64,000 nt of DNA from G963665975 sp963665975. Lineage in GTDB: Bacteria > Bacteroidota > Rhodothermia > Rhodothermales > Bin80. Every line of letters starts with the position of its first letter. Within the stretch, counting starts at the first letter, position 1. Under the pieces are notes generated by a model, which did no database searches, was not told the origin of the DNA, and saw only the letters and a list, made by a program, of their open reading frames with translations. Positions 27,343-35,825 of the stretch are shown piece by piece. The DNA lies in NCBI GenBank assembly GCA_963665975.1, contig OY762508.1, positions 3,224,001 to 3,288,000 of the forward strand, read 5' to 3'. The translations under genes were made by a program, and so were the position numbers.

Positions 27343-29448
27343 ATGAACGTTCATCATAAGAGGATTAAAGAATTGTTTTCGGCAATAGGCAGGGCGACAG
27401 GGTTGCTTCTCGTGGCAATTTCTTTGGCGTCCTGTTCCGGGTGGAACGTGGAAGAGCAAATCGCAACGGCACGCCAGGATTTTGTCGCCTTCGACCTTCT
27501 GGCAGCACGCGACGGCTTCGCAAAGGCCCTCGACCAAGATCCGCACAATACCAAGGCGGCCTATGGTTACGCACGGGTTTTGATGGAACTCAACCGGTAT
27601 GAGGATGCCATTCCGGCATTCGAGTCTGCATTGAAGCTTGCTCCCAACGATCCACGCGTCCGCGAGGGGCTCCTGTACACGCTTTATTGGGGTGGAAGAT
27701 TTCAGGGGCGCCGCGACTGGCTCGATCGCACCATAGAGATCGGCAAGGAAACCATTCGAGCGTTTCCTGAACGTGTTTCGCCGTACGAGAGTGTAGAGGG
27801 CGCTATCCGGGAACTCAACGACTCGGAGCGATGGCTGCACATACTTAATGAGCTGGCTATAAATACGGAGGGGCTGTCGGCCGTGCTCATTGATCAATCG
27901 CCGGTGTTTCGCATCCATCACCTGAAGGTGCGGCTGGCGACAGCGCAATCGTCAGGAGATACAGAAGCAGCAACGATGATTGAGGACGAGCTGCGCGAGG
28001 AGCTTGCCAGCGCAGTCGAGGCTGACGCGAGCGGGGCATCACCGAATCCCGGCCGCCGGTACTTTTTGGCCATCGGTCACGATCTGCTGGGTGACACCGA
28101 TGCCAAGCTAAGCTGGCTGTCGCGCCTTGATGAAACCCAGGAAGGCCGCCGTATGGGTGCGAGACAGAAATACTACGTGCACTATTTAGACTTCCTCAAG
28201 GCCCGGGAGGCGCCGCTCGAAGAACGCCTGGCGATCATCGAGCGCTGGAAGCAGCGCTTCAAACCGGATTGGGTAACCGGCGACATCTCATTCTATGCGG
28301 AGGCGCTGAACCAAGAATTCCCCTTGCTGGCAGACGAAGCACGCCGACAACGTGACGAGGACGGCCAGCCAAATGACGAAATCCTTGACCGTATTGTCGA
28401 TGCTGGCGACAACCTGGTACGCCTGGCCACTATGACCGGGACAACGGCAGAGTATCTTCGGAGTGCCCGAACGCTTATTAATCTGGACGTCCGGCCTGAT
28501 GAAGCACTAAGGTTTGCTGACGAGGCTATCGCTGCGCTCAAAGAGCGGCGTCCCGGACTAATCCATGCCAGTGTGCGCAAGGACGCGATTGACCGTACGA
28601 GTGAAAGCTGGATCGCCTCATTCGAACGCCAGAGAGGACTGGCGCTCGTGAGACTGGGCCGTGACGCGGAAGCTGAGCTGGCATTCCGCAAGGCTATAGA
28701 CATAGGCCCGCGCTCTGATCGTTTCGCCGCGCTCGGCGAGTTTTTGGCCGGTCAGGAGGAATTCTACCAGGAGGCATATGAATTGCTTGTCGCGGCCCTG
28801 GCGCATAACGCCGAAGATGAGCGGCTCGGCAGCAATACGAGGGGCCGTATCCGTGAAGCCGCTGTCATGGTGGGGACCCACATCGGCATTGACGAGGAGG
28901 CGCTGGATATGGCTCTTGATGCTGAAATTGCAGAGGTTGCGGACGTAGCGCGGCGTCGCCTAGTTGACAACCGTCTCGATCGTGTGGCGCCCGACTTCAG
29001 TCTCACCGATACCGAGGGCAACGAATGGCGCCTCACGGATATGCTCGGCAAGGTCGTGATCCTCAACTACTGGGCCACGTGGTGCGGTCCCTGCCTGGCG
29101 GAACTTCCCCACTACCGCGATCTGGTGGACGAGTACGCGTCGGCTGCCGACGTGGTGTTCCTCGCCATCACCACCGATGCCAGTCACAGCGAGGTACGGG
29201 CATTTCTTCAGGAAAATGACTATCGCTTTACGGTGTTGTTCGACGAGGGCAGTGCAACGGATTTCAATATTAGTGGCATCCCTGCCCACTTCATTGTGGG
29301 ATCGGAGGGGCGTATCCAGTACAAAACCCAGGGATTCCCCGGCGCCGAGCAGTATAACGAGGAGATGCGGGCGCGGATTGAGGCGTTGCGCGCAAGAGAA
29401 GAAGAACCCGTGAGCTCCTCTGCAGCCGCTGAAAGTCGGCTTGATTGA
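27343..29448 (+). CDS. TPR lipoprotein with C-terminal TlpA-like thioredoxin domain
   Basis: A 701-residue envelope protein. The ATG at 27343 gives a lipoprotein signal ending L-A-S-C (Cys about 30); the upstream in-frame start adds 23 non-signal residues. Helical TPR repeats follow (for example A-A-Y-G-Y-A-R-V-L-M near 85-95) with further helical repeats to about 540. Residues about 548-690 form an AhpC/TSA-TlpA-type thioredoxin fold with W-C-G-P-C (Cys581, Cys584) and a downstream cis-Pro region (S-G-I-P-A). TlpA-like domains reduce disulfides in the periplasm, for example during cytochrome c or oxidase maturation; the TPRs probably bind partners. It starts 85 bases after the insertion sequence and stands alone. 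Confidence 0.85.
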   Translation: MNVHHKRIKELFSAIGRATGLLLVAISLASCSGWNVEEQIATARQDFVAFDLLAARDGFAKALDQDPHNTKAAYGYARVLMELNRYEDAIPAFESALKLAPNDPRVREGLLYTLYWGGRFQGRRDWLDRTIEIGKETIRAFPERVSPYESVEGAIRELNDSERWLHILNELAINTEGLSAVLIDQSPVFRIHHLKVRLATAQSSGDTEAATMIEDELREELASAVEADASGASPNPGRRYFLAIGHDLLGDTDAKLSWLSRLDETQEGRRMGARQKYYVHYLDFLKAREAPLEERLAIIERWKQRFKPDWVTGDISFYAEALNQEFPLLADEARRQRDEDGQPNDEILDRIVDAGDNLVRLATMTGTTAEYLRSARTLINLDVRPDEALRFADEAIAALKERRPGLIHASVRKDAIDRTSESWIASFERQRGLALVRLGRDAEAELAFRKAIDIGPRSDRFAALGEFLAGQEEFYQEAYELLVAALAHNAEDERLGSNTRGRIREAAVMVGTHIGIDEEALDMALDAEIAEVADVARRRLVDNRLDRVAPDFSLTDTEGNEWRLTDMLGKVVILNYWATWCGPCLAELPHYRDLVDEYASAADVVFLAITTDASHSEVRAFLQENDYRFTVLFDEGSATDFNISGIPAHFIVGSEGRIQYKTQGFPGAEQYNEEMRARIEALRAREEEPVSSSAAAESRLD

Positions 29449-29641
29449 TGCCTGTCAATGTCCGCTCCGTGAGCGCCCTGGACACCCACGCGGTTGCGCC
29501 CGAGGCCGACTTATCTCCCAGCCAGTCCAGCCAGGATTCCCGCGCATGGCCGTAAGCCCGCCGGGTGTTGACCGAGAGCGAGGCGCTGATGAGTGCGGCT
29601 TGGCAGCACTACCGGCAGCGCGGGCGTGCGGGTGAGTGCCT

Positions 29642-30424
29642 TCATGACGGAAGAGAGCGTTCAACGTAGTTGGCCAGCGAGATTTTCGGTGCACGCTGGT
29701 TAGGGCCAGCCTCAACCTGAGCAACGCGCCGAATTATGACCGGGATGACCCACTCCAGGGATTGTTTTTCCTCCGGCGTGAACGAGTGTGCTGTGCCTTC
29801 GGCTTTTCTGGCAACGTCACCTCCCTTGCGGGCACAGAGATATCCTATACGACTCAGTACTTCAGAGTCAATCCCAAATTTACGAGCTGCCTCCTGCCGC
29901 TTCGACCCTTTCTTTCCCACCATGCTTTCCAACATTGTAAGGCAAAAGTTCGCCGTGTCTGGAAGAGGCCCTCTGCCACGCTTGTACGTCAGATAGCGAT
30001 TGTACATTAGCCTAACTTCAGCCGAGAGCTCTAGTGGGGTAGAAGGCGACCGCGGGTAGCTTGGTGGAGCCACCCTTATTGGCGCACGTAACGTACCTGT
30101 TGCAACGGCGCGCATCCGGATCTCATGTTCGTGCAGTGCTGGAGCCGGACCTTCGATTTCAGCATGGGAGAACTCTAATCGAAATGCTCCGGGCCTGTGT
30201 CGAAGATCGGCTTCGAACTGCCATTTCTCCAGGAAAGGGTCTACTAAAGACCGGGCTTCTTCCTTGCTTGCGCAGGGCTCCTTCATTCTGACCACGGCAT
30301 GCTTGTCTTTCAGCGTCACGTGGAAAGCGTTCCTATCTTCTTCAAGCGGACGCACATTGGTATAGTCCAGATAATCCGGGCAGTTAACGCGGTAGTGCAA
30401 AAGGAAAACGCGCGGGTTATCCAT
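29642..30424 (-). CDS. Conserved hypothetical protein
   Basis: A 260-residue soluble protein, not recognised by name. The C-terminal half has a compact helical pattern: a Y-x-T-Y-K-R-G-R-G-P-L-P-D-T-A-N-F element, L-E-S-M-V-G-K, A-A-R-K-F-G-I-D-S-E-V-L-S-R-I-G-Y-L and a final I-I-R-R-V helix. I recall similar helical domains in uncharacterised proteins from many bacteria, but no function. The ATG at 30424 is preferred to one at 30475, because the upstream codons lie in a low-complexity leader. An ATTGAAT/ATTCAAT palindrome lies about 175 bases upstream. It faces the TrlF-like relic divergently. Confidence 0.6.
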   Translation of the reverse strand: MDNPRVFLLHYRVNCPDYLDYTNVRPLEEDRNAFHVTLKDKHAVVRMKEPCASKEEARSLVDPFLEKWQFEADLRHRPGAFRLEFSHAEIEGPAPALHEHEIRMRAVATGTLRAPIRVAPPSYPRSPSTPLELSAEVRLMYNRYLTYKRGRGPLPDTANFCLTMLESMVGKKGSKRQEAARKFGIDSEVLSRIGYLCARKGGDVARKAEGTAHSFTPEEKQSLEWVIPVIIRRVAQVEAGPNQRAPKISLANYVERSLPS

Positions 30425-30759
30425 GGCGGAATAGCGGTACAAATATACCGACGTAGTTACGTCCGATAAGTACAATTATCAAACGTAACTCACGAGCCTC
30501 AAGTTGCTGGCGACCGGCGCCTGTACTCCCTCGAGGTCGTATTGAGTCTGCACAGAACCATTTCCGGGTAATCCTGTTTTGCATTTTTCCCCTTAACAAT
30601 TGAATGCGAATTCAATGGGATCAAGTCAAGGCGCTGAGGTTGTGTCGTTGCCGAACTGGATCGGGGCCCAGGAAATGTAATCTTCACACGCATACACCTG
30701 CATCTTACGACTACGGTGGGAGGCTGAATCAAGCATCACTTAGCCCGTGAACGCCATGT
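30425..30759. other. Intergenic region with one palindrome
   Basis: A 335-base gap between the hypothetical gene (minus) and the PHP-domain relic (plus). Apart from the inverted repeat at 30599-30616 nothing was recognised; it probably includes the hypothetical gene's promoter and lost 5' sequence of the relic. Confidence 0.45.
30599..30616. promoter_or_regulatory. Palindrome, possible operator
   Basis: Perfect 7-base inverted repeat attgaat / attcaat separated by gcga. Its AT-rich symmetric form suits a repressor site upstream of the minus-strand hypothetical gene, but no regulator is linked to it. Confidence 0.3.
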
Positions 30760-31120
30760 GAGTGGCTGCTCGGCTACATGCGCGCGGGTATCGACTGTGT
30801 GGCGGTCACAGACCATAACATCGGAGCATGGATCGATCGTCTGCAGGACGCTCTAGCCGTGCTGGAGCGTGATGGCCTTGCGGACTTCCGGCCTCTGTAT
30901 CTATTCCCGGGTGTCGAGAGTACAGTTAGTGGATAGTGGAGACGTGCACCTACTTGCTATTTTTCCAATGGAAACGTCCGAGTCAGACATAGACAGACTG
31001 CTCGGCGCTGTTGGTATTACGGCAGGCAGCGCAGTGACTACAAAGCCCTTCGAGAAGGTCGTTAAGGAAATTGTGGATGCAAAAGAGCCTTTTGCAAAGC
31101 CCCTGACAGGCAAACATTAG
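30760..31120 (+). pseudogene. PHP-domain fragment of a TrlF-like AAA/PHP protein
   Basis: From 30760 one frame reads R-A-G-I-D-C-V-A-V-T-D-H-N (a PHP metal-site motif), then L-Q-D-A-L-A-V-L-E and Y-L-F-P-G-V-E, and stops at 30934-30936. The next frame continues the same family pattern: G-D-V-H-L-L-A-I-F, then S-D-I-D-R-L-L-G-A-V-G, to a stop at 31120. PHP domains with T-D-H-N and P-G-V-E belong to metal-dependent phosphoesterases and occur at the N-terminus of TrlF-type AAA ATPases linked to defence. The first strand of the domain and the whole ATPase part are missing, and there is a frameshift near 30930, so this is a relic. Confidence 0.65.
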
Positions 31121-31580
31121 ACCTGAAATGTCCCGGTCAGAAAACGATTTCCTTGAACCCTCTCAGATCGATCGTGCGACGGACAACAGGAAGAAGCACC
31201 ACGCCGTATAGAGAGTTGGCAACTGTGATCAATATGTTGGGAAAGGACAGCAGAATGTAGCACGGCACGAGAAAACAACGTGCCGCATGCACACCTTTTC
31301 TATGCTCCGACATCCTTGCTCCGTGACACGAATAACGACTGCCTGATCAGATACACTGGCTCAATCTGCGCGCCATTATCTGCGCTACACACTACGCATT
31401 ACCATTCTGTACAGATTTTCTTCCCAGCCGCAACCAACCCAGGACACCAGCTCGCTGGAGGCGGCACGCGACCATCCCTCTATCTGCGCCGGGATCGGAA
31501 TATCTGCCAAGTGAACCCCGACACGTTGCCGGCTACTTCGTACATCAGCGTACTGAGACCAGACAACTGAGCGGAAACAA
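31121..31580. other. Intergenic region with a hairpin
   Basis: 460 bases between the PHP relic and the end of the NACHT gene. No coding pattern was recognised. It includes the 7-base hairpin at 31263-31285 and may be decayed continuation of the TrlF-like gene. Confidence 0.45.
31263..31285. repeat. Hairpin (cggcacg / cgtgccg)
   Basis: A perfect 7-base GC-rich inverted repeat with a 9-base A-rich loop, about 295 bases downstream of the NACHT gene stop. There is no T-run, so terminator function is unsure. Confidence 0.3.
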
Positions 31581-34500
31581 TCAGGTCACAGCCCCTTCCA
31601 CCTGGTTCTCTGCGTACCTGCCGGACAGGCTCACATCGATCACGACGATGCTGATTTTTGCCCGGAGTCTTGGAGCGAGCTGCTCTTCGAGTCGCTCCTT
31701 CAACGCGGCCGGTGTCTTCGGCAGGTGCCCGCGAGGCGGTACCACCTTCATGTAATCAGGCCCGAACCAGAGCACTAGATAGATACCGTACCCTTCGGAC
31801 TCTGGCGCCCGCGTGTACTTCGCCACGAGCTGTTCGTCCACCGCGCGCCAAATGTCGCGATGCGAGTTCTTCTTGATCTCAATCGGGATCGCAAGGCGGG
31901 AGCCGACCGAGACGCGGATGTCTGCTCTCTTGTCATCGGTATATTGGCCTTCTGCTTGCGCATCAACATGGTTCGGCCGGAGCATTTGTTGCAGGTCTGA
32001 GAGTAGCACATTCCGGCAGTCCTCTTCGTGCTGAGGGGCCAGGAGCTTCCGCGATTTTGGATCTCGGTGCCAATACTGGCGCCAGTCGCTTGTGGAACCA
32101 CTCCGGATACGCTCGGCCAGTTGTTCTAGCGCGTCGAGCGTAAGCGCGACGAGGTCCGCAGCACTGGCTGGGGTGCGGCCCCGGAGAGTTTCCTGGATCT
32201 GTGCCAGGGAAAGGACTTCCTGCTTGGCCACGCGGCGTTTCCGGGCCTGAGCCCCTTGGGCATGCGCGAGTTCTGCTCTCCAAGCGCCCAGGTTGGGATC
32301 GGCAGCTAGCGATTCAAGCGCATCGGTTGCCTCGTTGTGGGCGCGATCGGAGAGCGTTCGGATCCATGAAGCGAACAGGGGTTGGAACTTCAGCTGCGTC
32401 ACCTGCTCCGGTCCAAGAAAGCCTGCGCCTTCCGGCGGATTTAATGGACGAAGGCGCCCCCCGAGTGTCTGGATGAGTTGGGCCAGTTCATTGGTGCACC
32501 AGTCGTCAAATGAGAGCGAGCTGCGCCGCCGGTCGTCTGAAACGAAGAAGTTGACGACATGCCTCGCGCGAACATCGCTACCGGCCGAAAGGAAGTCAAC
32601 CAGAGAGGGCAGGCAGGCATCCCTGGCGACAGACAGGCCGGCGCAAAGCCACAGGGCTCGCTGCGCCACATCCATGCCGCTACGCCGGAGTCGCCTTAGC
32701 ACGATATTCCGAAGCTCGTCCGCTGACATGCCATTGGCTCCCAGAGCGGCCCAGAGGACCAATCGCAAGGACTCCAACTGCGGCCCACTGCATCGCGTAG
32801 GGAAGACAGAGAACATCCGCCTGACGGCGAGTGGCGTTACGCGCTGGTATGTCGAATTGAGGGCCATGTCCCACAGGTGTTGATCCGGCGGCGTCCTCAT
32901 GCGAACGCGGGCGTTGTGCAAGGCGACCAGCGCATCGGCTACAGCCCCGGGATACGACTCCAAGGCGCGCACGTACCATTGCGGGCGCGTGTCCTCCCGG
33001 ACGGCCAGACTGTTCGCAAGCGGGTACTGCTTGCTGGGCAATCTTGAGACGAGAAAATAGCCTACCGCCCTCCGTCTTCCCTTCTGGTCCAGACGATCCA
33101 GTGGATCACCTGCCACGCGTTCTTCCTCCGCCATGCCCGCCAGGAAGGGGAGGGCAAAGTACGACATCCTTCTACTCTGATGAAGTCTGGCGATCTGAAC
33201 CAGATCCGGCAGATCGCCACGGTCCAGCAGGCTGCGGAATCCTGCTAGTGTTGCTTCCACGAGGGTCTCGTCGTCGTCCAATAGGGAACTCAGGCGAGCG
33301 AGCGGACCATCGCCCGGTCCCCTCTCGGAGAGGCCCTCCAAATAGACCAGAGCAAGTTTGTGGAGCAAGGAAGGTGGGCAGCGCCCCTCCGCCAGTTCTG
33401 TCAAGTGCTTTCGTACTGCCGCCACCTCTGCCTGCTGCCGTTCCCGGATGGGACGCAGCATTTCCGCCTGGCGCTTCTTTGACTCGGCCGCCTCGTGCTC
33501 CTCGCACGCCTTGGCCTCAAGGCGCTTGTTGTTCCACTCCTCCAGGGCTGGTGTGTCTCGCACGGCTTGAGTCACTTCGTCATCGGATAACGGCGAGCCC
33601 CAGCCTTCCCGCGCGCGGATTGCCCATCTGGTGAGTTCCATTGCGACACTTGGTCGCTCGTCCGACAGCTCAACCGCTCGCGCAAGACACCATTGACGAA
33701 ACCCGGCCAGCGTCTCCTTGCCTACGAACTTAGAGCCAACTGTTAGGTCAAGAAACGTATATCCTATTTCGGACTCCCGCGCCTGAATGCCAAGTTCAAC
33801 GAGTGCACGCTGCACACGTTGGCGTGCCTTCAGCCAAGTCCTGATCGCATTCTCAGCCTCGTCGTTGAGTCCCAAGCTCCAACGATGCCCAGAACAACCT
33901 GCCGGCACCAGTCGAGACTGCCCAAGGTCGACTTCGACGAGATCGAACCAGCGGTGGATCTCGGGAATGCCCAATTGGTCTCCGAATAGATCGAGCCCGC
34001 GCGCAAGGAGTGTCAGCACGATATTGCCCAGCCGGTGGTTCGCTAGCCTCGGAACCGCTTCGGACGCGCGATCGCATAGCGAGTCGAGCAACTCCCTGAT
34101 CTGTTCATGGCTCGACCTGTCCACGAGACCCGTCCAGAATCTCTGGTAGGTGTCAAACTGGTGCGTGTATGGGCGGACTAAGAGATGATCCCAGACTTCT
34201 GCGGGCCGCAGATCTTTTGGATACAGGAGGTCAAGCAGGGTGCCGAGCAGCTTGTTTTGTTCGTCCGGCAAGCGTTCATCTTCAATATCCTCGACGAGCC
34301 CGCGCAGTGTGGTGCCACGGATTGGATTGTCGAAAAGAACTTGGTCAAGGGCGGCGAGGGCCTGACAGCGGATTTCGGACTGCCACGTGGGATCACGGAC
34401 GATTGCCAGCAATGCGGCACGATCAGAGTCCGATTGCGCCGGAGGAGCGATACTCCTCTCCGCTCGAACGCCGTAGAACATCCGCGAGAAGCCGAACAGG

Positions 34501-35825
34501 AGGAGAAAGACGAGCTGTTGCCTCGCGTCGGAGCGCACCGAGGAAGCAGTCAACTCCCAGATTGCCGACTTGCCCTGGCTACCTGCCAAGGCGTCGAGGG
34601 CGACGGCGGATGGCCAAACGCGCCCAAGTTCGGAGCTTTTCTCCAGATTCTCGAACAGATCTCTTCGCTCACTGGCCCCAAAGCTGCTCGCGTCGCCATC
34701 GAACGCCACGGCGACCGGGTCTGCGCGAATCAAGATCGGCCTGGCTTGGGGATTCACTGCAGCGAGCCAGGCGGCAAGCCCCCGGAGATCGGGCAGGGGA
34801 ATCCCGTCATGACCCATGAGCAGCGACAGCGCGCGCCTGACGGTCACTCTGCCATGGGCGCGGATCCGTTCGTCCAGGTATCTGGCGCCCAGATACTCGG
34901 CCATGAGCCGGTGGGTCGGAGTGCGGACCGTGGAAGAGCCCCTGAAAAGTCCAGACTCCAGAGCGGCAAGCAGGGTGCCTCTATTCCCACCCTCCACTTC
35001 ATTCAGGGAGAGGATGTCTGGATCGTCTGTATCGGTTGCGGTCCAGCCCCCCTTACCAGCGATCAACATCAGCGCCGACAGCTTTCCGGCCGCGCTCAGA
35101 ACCACATCTCGGGAGGACAGCGCGATTCCACGTCGGGCGTCCCGGTGCTCGTTATTCCGTTCCTTGACAAGCTCCTGGCAGGCCTTCTCGAACGCCTCTC
35201 TGGGGCTCTCAGGCCAGCCGTCCGTCTCCACGGAATTGAGGAGCACCAAGAGTAACTGTGGATTCCAAAGGAAGGCATCCAGTCGGTGTTCAACGGCTGC
35301 GAGTATAAATTCATCGGCGTCGTTTCGACGGAGGGAAACGATCTGCCGAACGCCCTCACGATCCAGTGGGTTCAGCCGCAGGACCCGAATCGGCGCACCA
35401 CCCGCAAGGGAGGAGAGTTCTCGATGGTCTCCTAGCTCCAGCCAGCTACCGGAACGGCACGACAGCCGGAACGGGGGACTCCCCAGCGCCTTGATCCAAG
35501 CCAAAATCCTGTCCAGTGACACTCGTGGATCTGAACCGCTGACACGCACTTCGTCCAGTCCATCTATGAAAAGCGGTCCTCTTCCTTGCCAGTTGGGGTG
35601 GTTCTGGAGGCCTCGGCTTATGAATCGTCGCGCCGTAATCGGATCGGGAGCCTGCGCCCGGTGGGCTTCCGTTTTGAAAGTCGTGCTTTTGCCCAGCCCC
35701 GGCTCGCCCAACAGGACGTAGCTGTGGTCCGAGCAGAAGTCGGTCAACGACAGGTCTTCACGTCCGAACCGCTCGTCGTCTTCCGGCTCAATCACGCTGA
35801 CAGTGCGTGGTACAGGTGCGTTCAT
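31581..35825 (-). CDS. NACHT/STAND-type NTPase with helical repeats and C-terminal PD-(D/E)XK-like nuclease
   Basis: A 1414-residue protein. The N-terminal NTPase has Walker A G-E-P-G-L-G-K-S-T (residues 40-48) and Walker B L-F-I-D-G-L-D-E (85-92), the latter typical of NACHT/STAND ATPases. There follow about 1,000 mostly helical residues resembling HEAT-like repeats, which in STAND proteins sense a ligand. The last 115 residues contain A-D-I-R-V (Asp1302), I-E-I-K-K (Glu1316, Lys1318) and Q at about 1332, a PD-(D/E)XK pattern, so a DNA-cutting effector at the C-terminus is likely. The start at 35825 overlaps the stop of the upstream ATPase gene (ATGA); an in-frame ATG 15 bases earlier is possible. 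No sign of disruption. A defence role is inferred. Confidence 0.75.
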   Translation of the reverse strand: MNAPVPRTVSVIEPEDDERFGREDLSLTDFCSDHSYVLLGEPGLGKSTTFKTEAHRAQAPDPITARRFISRGLQNHPNWQGRGPLFIDGLDEVRVSGSDPRVSLDRILAWIKALGSPPFRLSCRSGSWLELGDHRELSSLAGGAPIRVLRLNPLDREGVRQIVSLRRNDADEFILAAVEHRLDAFLWNPQLLLVLLNSVETDGWPESPREAFEKACQELVKERNNEHRDARRGIALSSRDVVLSAAGKLSALMLIAGKGGWTATDTDDPDILSLNEVEGGNRGTLLAALESGLFRGSSTVRTPTHRLMAEYLGARYLDERIRAHGRVTVRRALSLLMGHDGIPLPDLRGLAAWLAAVNPQARPILIRADPVAVAFDGDASSFGASERRDLFENLEKSSELGRVWPSAVALDALAGSQGKSAIWELTASSVRSDARQQLVFLLLFGFSRMFYGVRAERSIAPPAQSDSDRAALLAIVRDPTWQSEIRCQALAALDQVLFDNPIRGTTLRGLVEDIEDERLPDEQNKLLGTLLDLLYPKDLRPAEVWDHLLVRPYTHQFDTYQRFWTGLVDRSSHEQIRELLDSLCDRASEAVPRLANHRLGNIVLTLLARGLDLFGDQLGIPEIHRWFDLVEVDLGQSRLVPAGCSGHRWSLGLNDEAENAIRTWLKARQRVQRALVELGIQARESEIGYTFLDLTVGSKFVGKETLAGFRQWCLARAVELSDERPSVAMELTRWAIRAREGWGSPLSDDEVTQAVRDTPALEEWNNKRLEAKACEEHEAAESKKRQAEMLRPIRERQQAEVAAVRKHLTELAEGRCPPSLLHKLALVYLEGLSERGPGDGPLARLSSLLDDDETLVEATLAGFRSLLDRGDLPDLVQIARLHQSRRMSYFALPFLAGMAEEERVAGDPLDRLDQKGRRRAVGYFLVSRLPSKQYPLANSLAVREDTRPQWYVRALESYPGAVADALVALHNARVRMRTPPDQHLWDMALNSTYQRVTPLAVRRMFSVFPTRCSGPQLESLRLVLWAALGANGMSADELRNIVLRRLRRSGMDVAQRALWLCAGLSVARDACLPSLVDFLSAGSDVRARHVVNFFVSDDRRRSSLSFDDWCTNELAQLIQTLGGRLRPLNPPEGAGFLGPEQVTQLKFQPLFASWIRTLSDRAHNEATDALESLAADPNLGAWRAELAHAQGAQARKRRVAKQEVLSLAQIQETLRGRTPASAADLVALTLDALEQLAERIRSGSTSDWRQYWHRDPKSRKLLAPQHEEDCRNVLLSDLQQMLRPNHVDAQAEGQYTDDKRADIRVSVGSRLAIPIEIKKNSHRDIWRAVDEQLVAKYTRAPESEGYGIYLVLWFGPDYMKVVPPRGHLPKTPAALKERLEEQLAPRLRAKISIVVIDVSLSGRYAENQVEGAVT

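Noticed and set aside
34185..35255. 356-codon open frame on the plus strand
   Set aside because: Antisense to the NACHT gene, whose Walker motifs and coupling are clear; no protein-like pattern.
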